From: Parasphingorhabdus flavimaris | GTDB lineage: Bacteria > Pseudomonadota > Alphaproteobacteria > Sphingomonadales > Sphingomonadaceae | Direction of reading: 5' to 3' | DNA: 64,000 bases | NCBI RefSeq assembly: GCF_013371215.1 | Contig: NZ_JABWMH010000002.1 | Span: 806,001-870,000 of the forward strand | Shown here: piece by piece, positions 27,214-37,133 of the stretch | How the letters are laid out: every line of letters begins with the position of its first letter | Position numbering within the stretch: the stretch's first letter is position 1 | Position numbers and translations under genes: made by a program | The notes under the pieces: generated by a model | What the model was told of the DNA's origin: nothing | The model's input: the letters and a program-made list of their open reading frames with translations, nothing else | Database searches by the model: none

Positions 27214-28205
27214 CCTCCTATCGCGCGGCCGTCTGCACGGATCTGACCGGCCCCGACTCGATCGAGATACAAACAAGACTACCGAGACCGCTCACCTCGG
27301 GCGAAGTCCGCATCGCCGTGAAGGCAGCAGGCCTGAATTTCCCGGACCTGCTGATGACCCGGGGCAAATATCAGTTCCGGCCCGATCCGCCTTTCATACC
27401 CGGACTGGAAGCGGCCGGTGAAGTTCTTGAGGTCGCACCGGATGTCCAAAACTTCAAACCAGGTGACCGGGTCATGGCGGGCGGAAAGGGCGGCGCGCTG
27501 GCCGAACAATGGATTGTCGATGAAGCGGCCCTCTCTCCCCTGCCCGATGCACTTTCCTTTGCCGAAGGCGCTTGCTGGCAGTCCGCCGCATCGACCGCCT
27601 GGCATGCACTGGTCGCCCGGGGACATCTGCAACCCGGCGAGACGGTTCTCGTTCTCGGCGCCAGCGGCGGAGTCGGTATGGCTGCCGTGAAAATGGCAAA
27701 ACATATCGGAGCGACCGTTTTCGGCGTCGCTTCGAACGAGGAGAAACTGGAAGCGGTCCATCGAGCCGGCGCCGATCATCTGCTTGACCCTTCCGACAAG
27801 GATCTCGCCGCCAAGGTCAAGGCGCTCACCGACGGCAAGGGTGTGGATGTCGTTTACGATCCCGTCGGCGGCGAGCTTGCGATAACCGCTACGCGTGCAA
27901 TAGCCTGGAACGGGCGATATCTCATCGTCGGATTTGCCAGCGGAACCATTCCATCTTTTCCGGCCAATCACATCATGATCAAGACCTACAGCGTGATCGG
28001 CGTACGCGCCGGAGAAGGCCCGCGCCGCGATCCCGAATTGGCCAAACGACAAACCGCCGCGCTTAGGGAATTGGCGCAAAAGGGCGTCATGCGCCCCCAT
28101 ATTTCCCACCGGTTCTCCCTCGCTGATGCTGCGCAGGCGCTCGCTGTACTGGAACGCCGCGAAGCCATCGGCAGGGTCGTTGTCGCAATGGAGACAAGCT
28201 CTTGA
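27210..28205 (+). CDS. Quinone oxidoreductase-like MDR family NADPH oxidoreductase
   Basis: Medium-chain dehydrogenase/reductase of 331 residues without zinc ligands. The N-terminal GroES-like domain has NFPDLLMTRGKYQFRP; the Rossmann domain has VLVLGASGGVGMAAVKMAK, a nucleotide-binding AXXGXXG variant, and later GVDVVYDPVGGELA. Similar to quinone oxidoreductases and acyl-CoA reductase-like enzymes. The start overlaps the serine hydrolase stop (ATGA). Confidence 0.88.
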   Translation: MTSYRAAVCTDLTGPDSIEIQTRLPRPLTSGEVRIAVKAAGLNFPDLLMTRGKYQFRPDPPFIPGLEAAGEVLEVAPDVQNFKPGDRVMAGGKGGALAEQWIVDEAALSPLPDALSFAEGACWQSAASTAWHALVARGHLQPGETVLVLGASGGVGMAAVKMAKHIGATVFGVASNEEKLEAVHRAGADHLLDPSDKDLAAKVKALTDGKGVDVVYDPVGGELAITATRAIAWNGRYLIVGFASGTIPSFPANHIMIKTYSVIGVRAGEGPRRDPELAKRQTAALRELAQKGVMRPHISHRFSLADAAQALAVLERREAIGRVVVAMETSS

Positions 28206-28320
28206 TCTTTACGAGTTTTTACGCTCCGGAATTCAATGGAATTTATTGATTTCTGTCTATTTGTTGGAAAACGTGTTATCTGGTAGCGTTTGTAACAACT
28301 AACGAAATAGGGGAAGCTAT

Positions 28321-29568
28321 ATGGATGGGTTGCGAATAGGCAATTATGCTCTTGATACAGAGCTCGCAATAGAAATAGGACAGAAGATTGGCCTTGCGGT
28401 CATCATTCTTATTATTACCTGGGTTTTGGCGAAGGCCGCAAAATGGGCCTTTGCAAAGCTGGTCGACAATATCGGATTTTTGCGACGCGACACCGGATCG
28501 GGAACCTCGCTTGGAGAATCGCTCGGCAAGATCGCCAGCCTGTTGATCTGGCTATTCGGCCTGATTGCCATCCTGACCGTATTCGGCCTCGGCGGCGTCG
28601 TGCAGCCGATCGAAGGACTGCTCAACACCGTCATGCAGGCACTGCCCGGCATCGTAATGGCCGTGGTGGTCTTTTTCGTTGGTCTCAAGATCGCCGACAT
28701 ATTGCGCGATCTGGTCGTAACCGCGTTGCAGACATTCGATTTCGACAAATGGGCCAATCGGGGCGGTATCGACACCGCCACCGGTAACAGCCAGATTTCC
28801 TCGACAATCGGTTCGATCGTCTATGCCCTGACCGTTATCTTTGTGGCGATTTTTGCGCTTGATATACTTGATATCGAGTCAATTTCGGCACCGGCCAGCG
28901 AAATGCTGCGGACCATCTTCCAGGCGCTGCCAGCCATTTTCACGGCAGCGATCACTCTGGGCCTCGGTTATCTGATCAGCAAATTTGTCGTTCAGATCAT
29001 CAAGGATATCCTGCCTGGCCTGGGTGTTGATCAATCGGTTGCTGCGATCGGAATATTGCCGGAGAAAACATCGCTGACATCCATATTGGCCCGCATTGCC
29101 CAGATTGGCATCATGCTCTTCTTTGCTATCGCAGCGACGCGCTTGCTCGGATTTCCGGAACTAACCCGGATATTGGACCAGGTTCTTGAACTCGGTGGCC
29201 GGGTAATATTCGGCGGTGTCGTGATCATGGCCGGTTTCCTGATCGCCAATCTGCTCGCACGTGTAATGAGCACTGCGGACGAAGGCAGCATGGCGGCAAC
29301 GATCATCCGCTACGCTACCATAATCTTGTTCACCTTCATGGGCTTGCAGTTCATGGGCGTTGGCGAAGAGATTGTGCAGACAGCCTTTACCGCGCTGGTA
29401 ATTGGTGGCGCAGCCGCAGCGGCTCTGGCCTTTGGCTGGGGTGGACGCGATGTGGCTGGCAAGGTTCTTGAGGACCTCCGCAACAACCCGCCAAAACCCA
29501 AGGCTCCTGCTGCCCGCAAGCCAGCAGCGCGGAAGCCTGCGGTTCGCAAACCGGTTGCCAAGAAATAG
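28321..29568 (+). CDS. TM-helix repeat channel-like membrane protein (MscS-related)
   Basis: A 415-residue inner-membrane protein with repeated amphipathic/transmembrane modules of the conserved TM-helix (PF05552-like) type, for example QALPGIVMAVVVFFVGLKIA and the later QALPAIFTAAITLGLGYLIS. Such proteins are annotated as mechanosensitive channels, but the MscS beta domain is not evident. The C-terminus is a Lys/Ala/Pro tail of repeated RKPA units. It stands alone with its own upstream region and terminator. Confidence 0.82.
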   Translation: MDGLRIGNYALDTELAIEIGQKIGLAVIILIITWVLAKAAKWAFAKLVDNIGFLRRDTGSGTSLGESLGKIASLLIWLFGLIAILTVFGLGGVVQPIEGLLNTVMQALPGIVMAVVVFFVGLKIADILRDLVVTALQTFDFDKWANRGGIDTATGNSQISSTIGSIVYALTVIFVAIFALDILDIESISAPASEMLRTIFQALPAIFTAAITLGLGYLISKFVVQIIKDILPGLGVDQSVAAIGILPEKTSLTSILARIAQIGIMLFFAIAATRLLGFPELTRILDQVLELGGRVIFGGVVIMAGFLIANLLARVMSTADEGSMAATIIRYATIILFTFMGLQFMGVGEEIVQTAFTALVIGGAAAAALAFGWGGRDVAGKVLEDLRNNPPKPKAPAARKPAARKPAVRKPVAKK

Positions 29569-29592
29569 GCACTGGCCGATAATTTACAGAAC

Positions 29593-29626
29593 AAGGGCGG
29601 GTCCTCCGGACTCGCCCTTTTCTTTT
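29593..29626 (+). terminator. Rho-independent terminator after the TM-helix channel gene
   Basis: AAGGGCGGGTCC (29593-29604) pairs with GGACTCGCCCTT (29608-29619) with one G-T pair, then a T-rich tail. Separates the channel gene from the DUF429-like gene. Confidence 0.9.
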
Positions 29627-29653
29627 GCCGGGTTGATCCGCTAAGGGTCGAGT

Positions 29654-30526
29654 GTGCGTAACTTCACCCATTTTGCCTGCATAGACTGGTCGGGCGCCAG
29701 AACCGAGCGACCGAAGGGCATCGCCGTCGCCGTCATTGGTCCGGAAGGTCCCCCTGCCCTGATAATACCCGATCCGCACTGGTCGCGCACCGATGTTCTG
29801 GACTGGCTCCTGCGCATCGCAGAGACTCAGCAGGACATGCTGATCGGTTTCGACTTGTCGATGGCCCTGCCTTTTTTCGATCAGGGCGGCTATTTTCCCG
29901 AATGGGACGAGAGTCCCCGCGATGCGAAAGCCTTGTGGCGTCATATCGACAAGATCGCCCGCGATGATCACCATCTCAATGTTACCAGCTTTCTCGAACA
30001 CCCGCAGGCCCACCGCCATTTTCGGCATGGACGGGGCCGGATTGGCGACCTGTTCACCGGCGGCACAGGTCGCTTGCGACAGGTCGAGCACTATCAGCGG
30101 GAAACCGGACAGGCCAATAGCGCCAGCTGTTTCAATCTGGTCGGCGCCGCCCAGGTCGGCAAATCCAGCCTGACCGGCATGCGGTTGCTCCATCGACTGG
30201 ATGGCGCGATCCCGGTTTGGCCCTTCGATCTTGTGCCGGATCACGGTCCTGCCATCGTGGAAATCTACACGACGGTTGCCGCTCTGGCAGCCGGGCAGCC
30301 AAAGGGACGCAGCAAGGTCCGCGATCGCGCCGGACTGAAGCAGGCCCTGACGCGGTTGAATACACCGATCCCGGCCCGATTGGCCCGCTATGATGATCAC
30401 AGCACCGATGCCCTGATCACCGCCGCCTGGATGAAACGGGAAGCGGGCAATCCGGCCCTCTGGAACCCGTCCGCCCTAACCGACGAAATAGCACAAAAAG
30501 AAGGCTGGACCTTTGGCGTGGTTTGA
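29654..30526 (+). CDS. DUF429-like predicted RNase H-fold protein
   Basis: A 290-residue soluble protein. It begins with an RNase H-like strand and Asp (HFACIDWSGA), has MLIGFDLSMALPF in the middle and ends with ARYDDHSTDALITAAWM, matching the Asp pattern of DUF429-type predicted nucleases. The start is GTG at 29654. Transcribed alone between a terminator and tRNA-Thr. Function unknown; the family call rests on motif spacing. Confidence 0.62.
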   Translation: MRNFTHFACIDWSGARTERPKGIAVAVIGPEGPPALIIPDPHWSRTDVLDWLLRIAETQQDMLIGFDLSMALPFFDQGGYFPEWDESPRDAKALWRHIDKIARDDHHLNVTSFLEHPQAHRHFRHGRGRIGDLFTGGTGRLRQVEHYQRETGQANSASCFNLVGAAQVGKSSLTGMRLLHRLDGAIPVWPFDLVPDHGPAIVEIYTTVAALAAGQPKGRSKVRDRAGLKQALTRLNTPIPARLARYDDHSTDALITAAWMKREAGNPALWNPSALTDEIAQKEGWTFGVV

Positions 30527-30556
30527 CGCTAATAGCGCCCAGCAAATCCAGTGCAT

Positions 30557-30632
30557 GCCGAATTAGCTCAGCTGGTAGAGCAACCGCCTTGTAAGCGGTA
30601 GGTCATCCGTTCGAGTCGGATATTCGGCACCA
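30557..30632 (+). tRNA. tRNA-Thr (anticodon TGT)
   Basis: A complete 76-base cloverleaf. GCCGAAT (30557-30563) pairs with ATTCGGC (30622-30628), the anticodon stem ACCGC/GCGGT holds the loop CTTGTAA with TGT at 30590-30592, the T loop is TTCGAGT, and CCA is encoded. Confidence 0.97.
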
Positions 30633-30911
30633 TTTTTGCGGATAAAATTCGATCCGGGGGATCGACGCCCGCAAAAATCCCGCCGCGCCAGCATAGGTGC
30701 TGAGCCAATCCAGATTATCCGTATTTCACCTGTGCAAATAACGAGAAATTCGCGAAGCGCTGACCGCACGGGACTATTATCCCTATTGCGCCGCAGCCAG
30801 AGTGGCTGGAGCAGCTCCGATATCTCGCGGACCGAAAGACTACGGCCGGCATCTCGATGGAGATGTTCGCGGAATAGCTCGGAACAAAGCCGACACAGCA
30901 TTTAAAATTGC
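30633..30911. other. Intergenic region between tRNA-Thr and the first TonB receptor
   Basis: About 280 bases with no supported gene. Open frames here run antisense through the tRNA and look like the familiar false predictions next to tRNA genes. No inverted repeat other than the terminator at 30912 was recognised. Confidence 0.5.
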
Positions 30912-30942
30912 AAAAAAAGCCCCGCCGGTTTCCCGGCAGGGC
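30912..30942 (-). terminator. Rho-independent terminator of TonB receptor 1
   Basis: On the minus strand a GC stem (GCCCTGCCGG / CCGGCGGGGC around GAAA) is followed by seven T. It lies 25 bases after the stop of the receptor at 30967. The stem is nearly identical to the one at 34084. Confidence 0.92.
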
Positions 30943-30966
30943 CACTTCATTCATCTTCGTTTCAGA

Positions 30967-33915
30967 TCAGAACTTGAAACCGGCGCCGATACCGTAGCGG
31001 CGCGGTTCCAGCGTAAAGACGTTGGTGTACAGCCCGGATGACTGATCCGTTACATACAGCCCTGTTTCCGAATTGCTGTCGAACACATTCTGGATGAAAC
31101 CCCGGACATACCAGCGGTCATCCGTCCCGTTCAGCTGGATCTGGGCGTTCGCCTGCGCGTAACCCTTGATCCGGTTGACATTGCCGTTGAAGATACTGCC
31201 GTAGCTCTCGCCGGTATAGGCAAGATCTACCCGAGGAACCAGGCTCATGCCGTTATCGAAGTTCATCGAATATTGCACACCGACAGAGAATTTCAACTTT
31301 GGCGCCTGTGGCAGGTCATTGCCCCGAATATTCTTGGGCACACCGGCGGCGAAATATTCTATTCCACCAAAGGCAGCAGGATCGAGGCCAGCACCGGCAA
31401 AGGCTCCGGCGGCAGCCGCTTCGAGCACACCGCAAATACCGAATGCACCGGTAGAGGCGATGCCGCCATCAGCTGGAAATGCCACCGTTGGTTGCAGGTT
31501 GGCACCAGCAGCAAGTCCGGGAACCAGACCGGCATTGATGACCCCGTTCACAGTATTGACGAAAGCATTGACGCCAGCAGCATTTCCGGAACCCGATGCG
31601 ACCGCACAGTTGGACGCGTTGGTGATATCCTTGATAATCACCGCATCGGATCGACCACCGCCAAAGTCTCGCGGATCGCTGTTGAACGTATCCCCCTTCA
31701 CCTTGGTTTTCAGGTAGCTGAAGCCCATGTTGATCGTCCAGTCCGGGTCGGGGCGAACGATTGCCTCGACCTCCGCACCGTAGATATCGGCATCGATATT
31801 TTCATTCACTGCGGTCCGCGCAACAATCTTGCTGAGCTGCAAATCCTTATACTTATAGTAGAATGCAGTCAGGTTGAGTTGCAGGGCGCCATCGCCAAAT
31901 GTATTTTTCGATCCGATTTCAAACGCATCGACCTGTTCGGGCCGGAACGACGCCGGAACTGCGAAGATTGGCTGCAATGGCGGGTTCAAGCCCCCTGACT
32001 TATAGCCACGCGAATAGGATGCATAGATCAGATTATCGTCGGATATTTTATAATCAAGCACTGCGCGACCGGTAATCTCGTCGTTCTTGACCTGGCGGTT
32101 CTGGAATATCTGATTGCCGGGCGTACCTGGATCGGCATCGAAAGATCCGACGAACGGAGACTCAAACGCATTGGTTGTTTGAGCATATGGCACGAGGAAG
32201 CTGGCCAGGGTCGAACGCGCCTGCACGTTTTTCTTGTCATTATTGTACCGCAAGCCGCCGGTCAGCTTCAAAGTGTCGCTGATGTCGAAATAGACCTCAC
32301 CGAACAGGCCGTAGGATTTGACGGTCAGGTCGTCCGTGTTGTTGCGGAAATAGGGCGTACCGAGGAACGAAGGCGGCAAGCCATTGCCGAGCGACGTAAA
32401 GCTGCCAAGCAAACCTGCAACATAATCAATCGCAAAGGCATTCACATAATAGCTGTTCTCGGTCAGATGATAATCTGCATAGATACCGCCAACGAGGAAG
32501 TTGAACGGACCATCCAGATCGCTCGAGATGATCGCCTCTGCCGACCAGCTGCTATTCTCCTGGTTCGAACGGTCATATTGAAGCGGAGTTGTGGCACAGT
32601 TGCTATTGCCACCAAATGCCCCGAGTCCAATCGTGTCCGTATCCGAAGTACACAGAACGCCATCTGGACCATTGGGAATGATTGCAGCAGCAAGCGGTGA
32701 GAAATAGGCTGCAGGAAGGCCGGGAATGAGACCTGCTGCTGCTGCCGCAAGCGTATTCAATCCAGGTGCATAAATGTCGCGCCGGCCGATATTGTTATTA
32801 TAGTCCTGTCGTGAATCGAGCTTCACCTTCTGGTAGGTACCGGAAAGCTGGGCACTGATCGGACCGAAATCATGTTCGATCTTGCCCTGGAAGGTCATCT
32901 CGCTGGTAAAATATTCCGGCGTGAAGGCGGTGTTGACCGTTCTGGAGTCCGCAGGAATGCCAATTCCCGAATATTGGTCCGGACCATAGAGGCTACCCAG
33001 CGCGAACGCGGTCGGGATTCCCTGCGTGGCCAGAAATTCCTGTGAGGACAGCGCCGCGGTAAACGTTGAATTGGCATTGAACGGCTGCGCATCGCGGCGT
33101 GCGTTCAGACAACCCAAAATACCGGTTTCGTCTCTTTGGCAATATTGCTTCTGGATCCGCATCCGGTTGTCGCTTTCGCGGAAATAAGAAGCCATCAGGT
33201 CAATCGTTGTATCCGGGCCGGCCTCGAAACGCAGAGAACCGCGGATCGAGTAGAGATCGCGATCATCCAGATCAGGTCCGCCATTCAGATTGGTCGTGTA
33301 ACCATCCCGCTTGACGTAGATACCGGCACCGCGGAAAGCGATATTGTCGCCGATCGGCACGTTGACCATGCCCTTGACCTTGATGGCATTGTAATTGCCA
33401 TATTCGGCATCACCGGAAGCCTCGAATTCGCCCATTCTCGGCTTGGCGGTAACCACATTGACCACGCCTGCGGTCGCGTTACGCCCGAACAGGGTGCCTT
33501 GAGGACCGCGCAACACTTCGACGCGCTCGAGATCGAAAAACTCTGTTTCAAACAATCGGGTTGAAAATAACGGCTGATCATTAAGATGGATCGCCGTTGC
33601 CTGATCGCACGACACGCCCACGCAGAGATCGCCGATCCCGCGGATCGTGAAGCTGGAACTGGTGAAGTTGGTTTTGGTAAAAGTGATATTGGGAAGGGTC
33701 AGCTGAAGATCGGAACTATTTTCGATCTGCTGGGCTTCCAATGCTTCACTGGAAAAGGCCGAAACCGCAATCGGCACGTCCTGAGCACTTTGAGCCTGTC
33801 TCTGTGCAGTAACAATGATGATGTTGTCGTCGACATCAGCTCTGTCATTCTGCGCATAAGCAGGCACTGAAATTGCAGTTATAGCAGTAGCGGCTAACAA
33901 TAGCGATTTACGCAT
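30967..33915 (-). CDS. TonB-dependent outer-membrane receptor 1
   Basis: A 982-residue TonB-dependent transporter with a signal peptide (MRKSLLLAATAITAISVPAYAQ) and a TonB box-like segment DNIIIVTAQR. The plug domain has FTIRGIGDLCVGVSC and RVEVLRGPQGTLFGRNATAG; a 22-strand type barrel ends in the aromatic GAGFKF. The ATG at 33915 is fixed by GGGGAGAG just upstream; the frame to 33957 is leader. The ligand is unknown; no substrate enzymes, sigma/anti-sigma pair or riboswitch are adjacent. Pairs in tandem with receptor 2. Confidence 0.95.
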   Translation of the reverse strand: MRKSLLLAATAITAISVPAYAQNDRADVDDNIIIVTAQRQAQSAQDVPIAVSAFSSEALEAQQIENSSDLQLTLPNITFTKTNFTSSSFTIRGIGDLCVGVSCDQATAIHLNDQPLFSTRLFETEFFDLERVEVLRGPQGTLFGRNATAGVVNVVTAKPRMGEFEASGDAEYGNYNAIKVKGMVNVPIGDNIAFRGAGIYVKRDGYTTNLNGGPDLDDRDLYSIRGSLRFEAGPDTTIDLMASYFRESDNRMRIQKQYCQRDETGILGCLNARRDAQPFNANSTFTAALSSQEFLATQGIPTAFALGSLYGPDQYSGIGIPADSRTVNTAFTPEYFTSEMTFQGKIEHDFGPISAQLSGTYQKVKLDSRQDYNNNIGRRDIYAPGLNTLAAAAAGLIPGLPAAYFSPLAAAIIPNGPDGVLCTSDTDTIGLGAFGGNSNCATTPLQYDRSNQENSSWSAEAIISSDLDGPFNFLVGGIYADYHLTENSYYVNAFAIDYVAGLLGSFTSLGNGLPPSFLGTPYFRNNTDDLTVKSYGLFGEVYFDISDTLKLTGGLRYNNDKKNVQARSTLASFLVPYAQTTNAFESPFVGSFDADPGTPGNQIFQNRQVKNDEITGRAVLDYKISDDNLIYASYSRGYKSGGLNPPLQPIFAVPASFRPEQVDAFEIGSKNTFGDGALQLNLTAFYYKYKDLQLSKIVARTAVNENIDADIYGAEVEAIVRPDPDWTINMGFSYLKTKVKGDTFNSDPRDFGGGRSDAVIIKDITNASNCAVASGSGNAAGVNAFVNTVNGVINAGLVPGLAAGANLQPTVAFPADGGIASTGAFGICGVLEAAAAGAFAGAGLDPAAFGGIEYFAAGVPKNIRGNDLPQAPKLKFSVGVQYSMNFDNGMSLVPRVDLAYTGESYGSIFNGNVNRIKGYAQANAQIQLNGTDDRWYVRGFIQNVFDSNSETGLYVTDQSSGLYTNVFTLEPRRYGIGAGFKF

Positions 33916-34083
33916 TTCTCTCTCCCCAAATCCGAACATTCTATCGGAGAGTGGCATTTTTGCTCATCCCCCCAGACGAGCAGATACTCAACTAATCGCG
34001 CGATTAAGTCCAGCCAGAAATGCAAAAAGCGCATTCCAACATTCTATTTTTGCATCATAAGAAGTAAAATTGATGTAATTTTG

Positions 34084-34118
34084 ATACAAAAAAGCCCCGC
34101 CAGTTTCCCGGCGGGGCT
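34084..34118 (-). terminator. Rho-independent terminator of TonB receptor 2
   Basis: AGCCCCGCC (34093-34101) pairs with GGCGGGGCT (34110-34118); on the minus strand it is followed by a T run. Located 25 bases after the stop of receptor 2, matching the stem and position of the terminator behind receptor 1. Confidence 0.92.
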
Positions 34119-34142
34119 CTATTTTACCGAAACAGGTTCCGA

Positions 34143-36701
34143 TTAGAATTTGTAACGGACAACCGCTCCATAGGTGCGCGGCGCGCTTGGATAGCCCGAA
34201 ACCGTGCCTGCCTGAGCAACGCCGTCAAACACGGTCGTAAGGAACTGGTCGTTCAACAGGTTGCGAACATAGCCGCCAACTTCAAAGCCGTTTTCAAGCT
34301 TGAGCGTCATCGAGCCGTTGACCAGATTGACCTCGCGGCTGAAAATCTGGGTGTTGCCCAAAGCAGCGTTATAGGTCGGCAAGCCATTGTTGATCGGCGT
34401 ATTGCTTTCATGGCTATAATCGATCCGCGTGATCAACTTGTTCCCGCTGCCGCCAAATTCGTGAGAATAGGTTGCCGAAGTCGAAATAGCGAACTCGGGG
34501 ATCCCGGCAGGCGTTGCGCCTGTCAGGTCACCCAGGACACTGCCCGTGAAGGAATCGAAGAGCGGATCAAGATAGGTCATCGCGAATGTGAAAACCAAGC
34601 CGTCGGTCGGGTTGATCGTGCTGTCAAACTCGATACCCTTGACTGATTGCTGGCCAGCATTCTGCAAGGCAAAACCGGTGCCGGTGAAGGCAAGGCTCTG
34701 GAACCCCTTGATGGTCTGGTCGAACAATGCGAGGTTGAAGCCGAAGCCTTCCCACTGACCTTTCACACCAACTTCATACACGGTGGCATTTTCCGGGCCT
34801 GCAAAGCGCGAACCGCTTGACAGGTTAGGCAGTGCCAGACCGGCATCGAGGACTGGCGAAGACGGAGCCGCGAAGGTCGAACCGCCAGGGCCTGCAACGA
34901 AATCGGCGCTGGAAGGCCGGCTATCTCGCGACAGGTTGACCGAGCTCGCCTTGAAGCCCGTTGCATAGCTACCGTAAACATTCACTTCTTCCGACACGCG
35001 ATAGGATGCGCGCAACAGGTAGGTGAACTTGTCATCGCGGGTCTTGCCGTCTTCGACTGCGTTCGGGATGGTCAGGAAAGGTGGCTGGAACTGGAAAGCA
35101 GCAAGGCCGAGCAACGGATTTACCGTTGGATCGGTTGCAGCTGCAAGCAGAGCTGCCTGGTTGGGTGCCGGAAGTGCCTGAAACTGATCCCTGGTCGTTA
35201 CAGCACCTGCCGTTGCGCCAACAATGAACGCATCGACCAGATTGATTTGCCCCAGTGGATCGAAGCTTTGCTGAGCGAGTGCAAAGTCCTTCTTGTCATC
35301 GGTGTAGTTGAAGCCGCCTGTGAAGACCAGGCCATCGACCGGTTCAAAATCAACCGTACCGAAGATCGAATAAGACGTGTTATCCATCGAAAACTGTTCG
35401 GCAGTGAGCAGCGGCGTGAGGAAAATCGTTTCCTGCTGCAGACCCAGGCCTGCTTCAACTCCGTTGAACACGCTTGGGTTACCGGCGATGACATCTGCCG
35501 GGTTTCCGCCAGCCAGAAGCTCGAAGAAATCACGAATCTGGGTGCCGTTTTCAATCTGGCTGATCTGCGAAATGCTTTCGTCGAAATAATAGCCGCCGAG
35601 CAAGAAGTTGACAGGACCGTCAAAGTCCGATGTGACCCGGAATTCCTGGGTCAGCGTCTTGACCTTTTGGTTGCGGGTTTCGTTGGCGATGTCCAGGCTG
35701 CTGTAGTCAATGTCCGAGACGAACAGATTCTTCAGTTCGCGGTAGGAAGAGATCGACGTGAACGAAAGCGGTCCTGCGTCATAATCGACCTGGATAGAGC
35801 CGCCATAATTGTCGACCTTGTTGATCGGAACCTGGTTGAGATATGCATCATAGCCGAAACGGTCGGTCGAGAACTGGCCACCAAGCAACTGGATCGCGCC
35901 GGCAGTTGGTCCGGCAACAACCGTTGTCACCTGACAGCAGATTTCGTCAATCCGCGAATAATCACCGATCGCACGAATCTTCAGATCCGGTGTTGGTTCA
36001 AACAACAATTGGCCACGAGCTGCCCAGCGGTTCCGGTTGTTCTGCTCTTCGTTCAGATTGACGATATCGGCATAGCCGTCGCGACGGTTATAGCTGCCGT
36101 CAACCGAGAAGGCGATATTGTCTGTCAGCGGACCGGTGATGTCGCCTTTGACCACGACATTATTATAGTTGCCGTAAACAGCTTCAACCGCACCGCCGAA
36201 TTCGAACTGCGGCTCACGTGTTACCACCGAGATCACGCCGGCAGAAGCGTTCTTGCCGAACAGCGTCGATTGTGGGCCGTTGAGCACTTCGATACGCTGG
36301 ACATTGGGAAGATCGGACAGAGCAGCAGCCGAACGCGAACGGAACACGCCGTCGATGAACACGCCGACGGATGGCTCGATGCCGAAATTATTGTCGCCGT
36401 TACCGAAACCGCGAATGATGAAAGTCGATGCCGAAGAAGTCTGGAGTTGGCTGACACGCAGCGAAGGAGTGACCGACTGCAAGTCGAGTACGTCACGGAT
36501 CTGGGCATTTTCGAGCGTTTCGCCGGTCGTGACCGATACCGAAATTGGCGTTTCCTGCAACGTGGTTTCACGCTTGGAAGCGGTGACGATGATTACATTG
36601 TCGTCAAAGGTTTCTTCCTGCTGGACATCCTGCGCATAGGCAGGGGCAGTTGCGATGACACCGCTAAGAGCAGTGGCGGCCAAAAATTTTGAGATGTTCA
36701 T
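34143..36701 (-). CDS. TonB-dependent outer-membrane receptor 2
   Basis: An 852-residue TonB-dependent transporter: signal peptide (MNISKFLAATALSG, ending APAYAQ), TonB box-like DNVIIVTASKRETTLQ, plug with FIIRGFGNGDN and RIEVLNGPQSTLFGKNASAG, and a barrel ending YGAVVRYKF. The start at 36701 is supported by AGGAGA upstream. It is distinct from receptor 1 in the barrel but shares the plug layout and terminator. Ligand unknown. Divergent from the receiver gene at 37134. Confidence 0.95.
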   Translation of the reverse strand: MNISKFLAATALSGVIATAPAYAQDVQQEETFDDNVIIVTASKRETTLQETPISVSVTTGETLENAQIRDVLDLQSVTPSLRVSQLQTSSASTFIIRGFGNGDNNFGIEPSVGVFIDGVFRSRSAAALSDLPNVQRIEVLNGPQSTLFGKNASAGVISVVTREPQFEFGGAVEAVYGNYNNVVVKGDITGPLTDNIAFSVDGSYNRRDGYADIVNLNEEQNNRNRWAARGQLLFEPTPDLKIRAIGDYSRIDEICCQVTTVVAGPTAGAIQLLGGQFSTDRFGYDAYLNQVPINKVDNYGGSIQVDYDAGPLSFTSISSYRELKNLFVSDIDYSSLDIANETRNQKVKTLTQEFRVTSDFDGPVNFLLGGYYFDESISQISQIENGTQIRDFFELLAGGNPADVIAGNPSVFNGVEAGLGLQQETIFLTPLLTAEQFSMDNTSYSIFGTVDFEPVDGLVFTGGFNYTDDKKDFALAQQSFDPLGQINLVDAFIVGATAGAVTTRDQFQALPAPNQAALLAAATDPTVNPLLGLAAFQFQPPFLTIPNAVEDGKTRDDKFTYLLRASYRVSEEVNVYGSYATGFKASSVNLSRDSRPSSADFVAGPGGSTFAAPSSPVLDAGLALPNLSSGSRFAGPENATVYEVGVKGQWEGFGFNLALFDQTIKGFQSLAFTGTGFALQNAGQQSVKGIEFDSTINPTDGLVFTFAMTYLDPLFDSFTGSVLGDLTGATPAGIPEFAISTSATYSHEFGGSGNKLITRIDYSHESNTPINNGLPTYNAALGNTQIFSREVNLVNGSMTLKLENGFEVGGYVRNLLNDQFLTTVFDGVAQAGTVSGYPSAPRTYGAVVRYKF

Positions 36702-37133
36702 TTGTGTCTCCTGCGCCTCGATCATTTTGTCGTAGGTCTGAAATTGAATGGAGCGGACTGCCCATTTCAACGCGGAGCACTGGTCGAAAGCAGGAAGATA
36801 GTCCAGCGCATAACATCTATAAACGCCGTGTTACTGCGCTTTGTTCCCAAAAACCCGTATTGCGTTGCAACTAAGTCACATTTTCTCGTTTCACGGAAAT
36901 GGCGCGCCATAGATACCCAACATGGATGCTCGAATCATTCGACTATTTTTGCCGATCTGCTCCTACCGTGACGGCCATCAGCACCGTCCGGTTTCTGTGT
37001 GTGCCTGCCGGGATAAGACCGGATTTTACGTGAAACGGGATCGCCACCGGGCCGAATTAACTATATTGAGATCGTCAGCCTTTCTTAATCCGACTTGTGT
37101 TAAAGAGGCGAAAAATCATACCGGAACCCGAAA
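36702..37133. other. Divergent promoter region between TonB receptor 2 and the receiver-led operon
   Basis: About 430 bases with no supported gene; short frames here have no family resemblance. It must hold the promoters of both TonB receptor 2 (minus) and the polysaccharide operon (plus). No riboswitch fold or clear operator could be assigned by eye. Confidence 0.45.

Noticed and set aside
30563-30901. 112-residue minus-strand frame starting beyond and ending in tRNA-Thr
   Set aside because: Its last residues are the well-known false peptide produced by reading the complement of a tRNA gene.
35247-36692. 481-residue open frame on the plus strand opposite TonB receptor 2
   Set aside because: It mirrors the codon pattern of the receptor, lacks family motifs, a ribosome site and a sensible start, and the receptor on the minus strand is beyond doubt.
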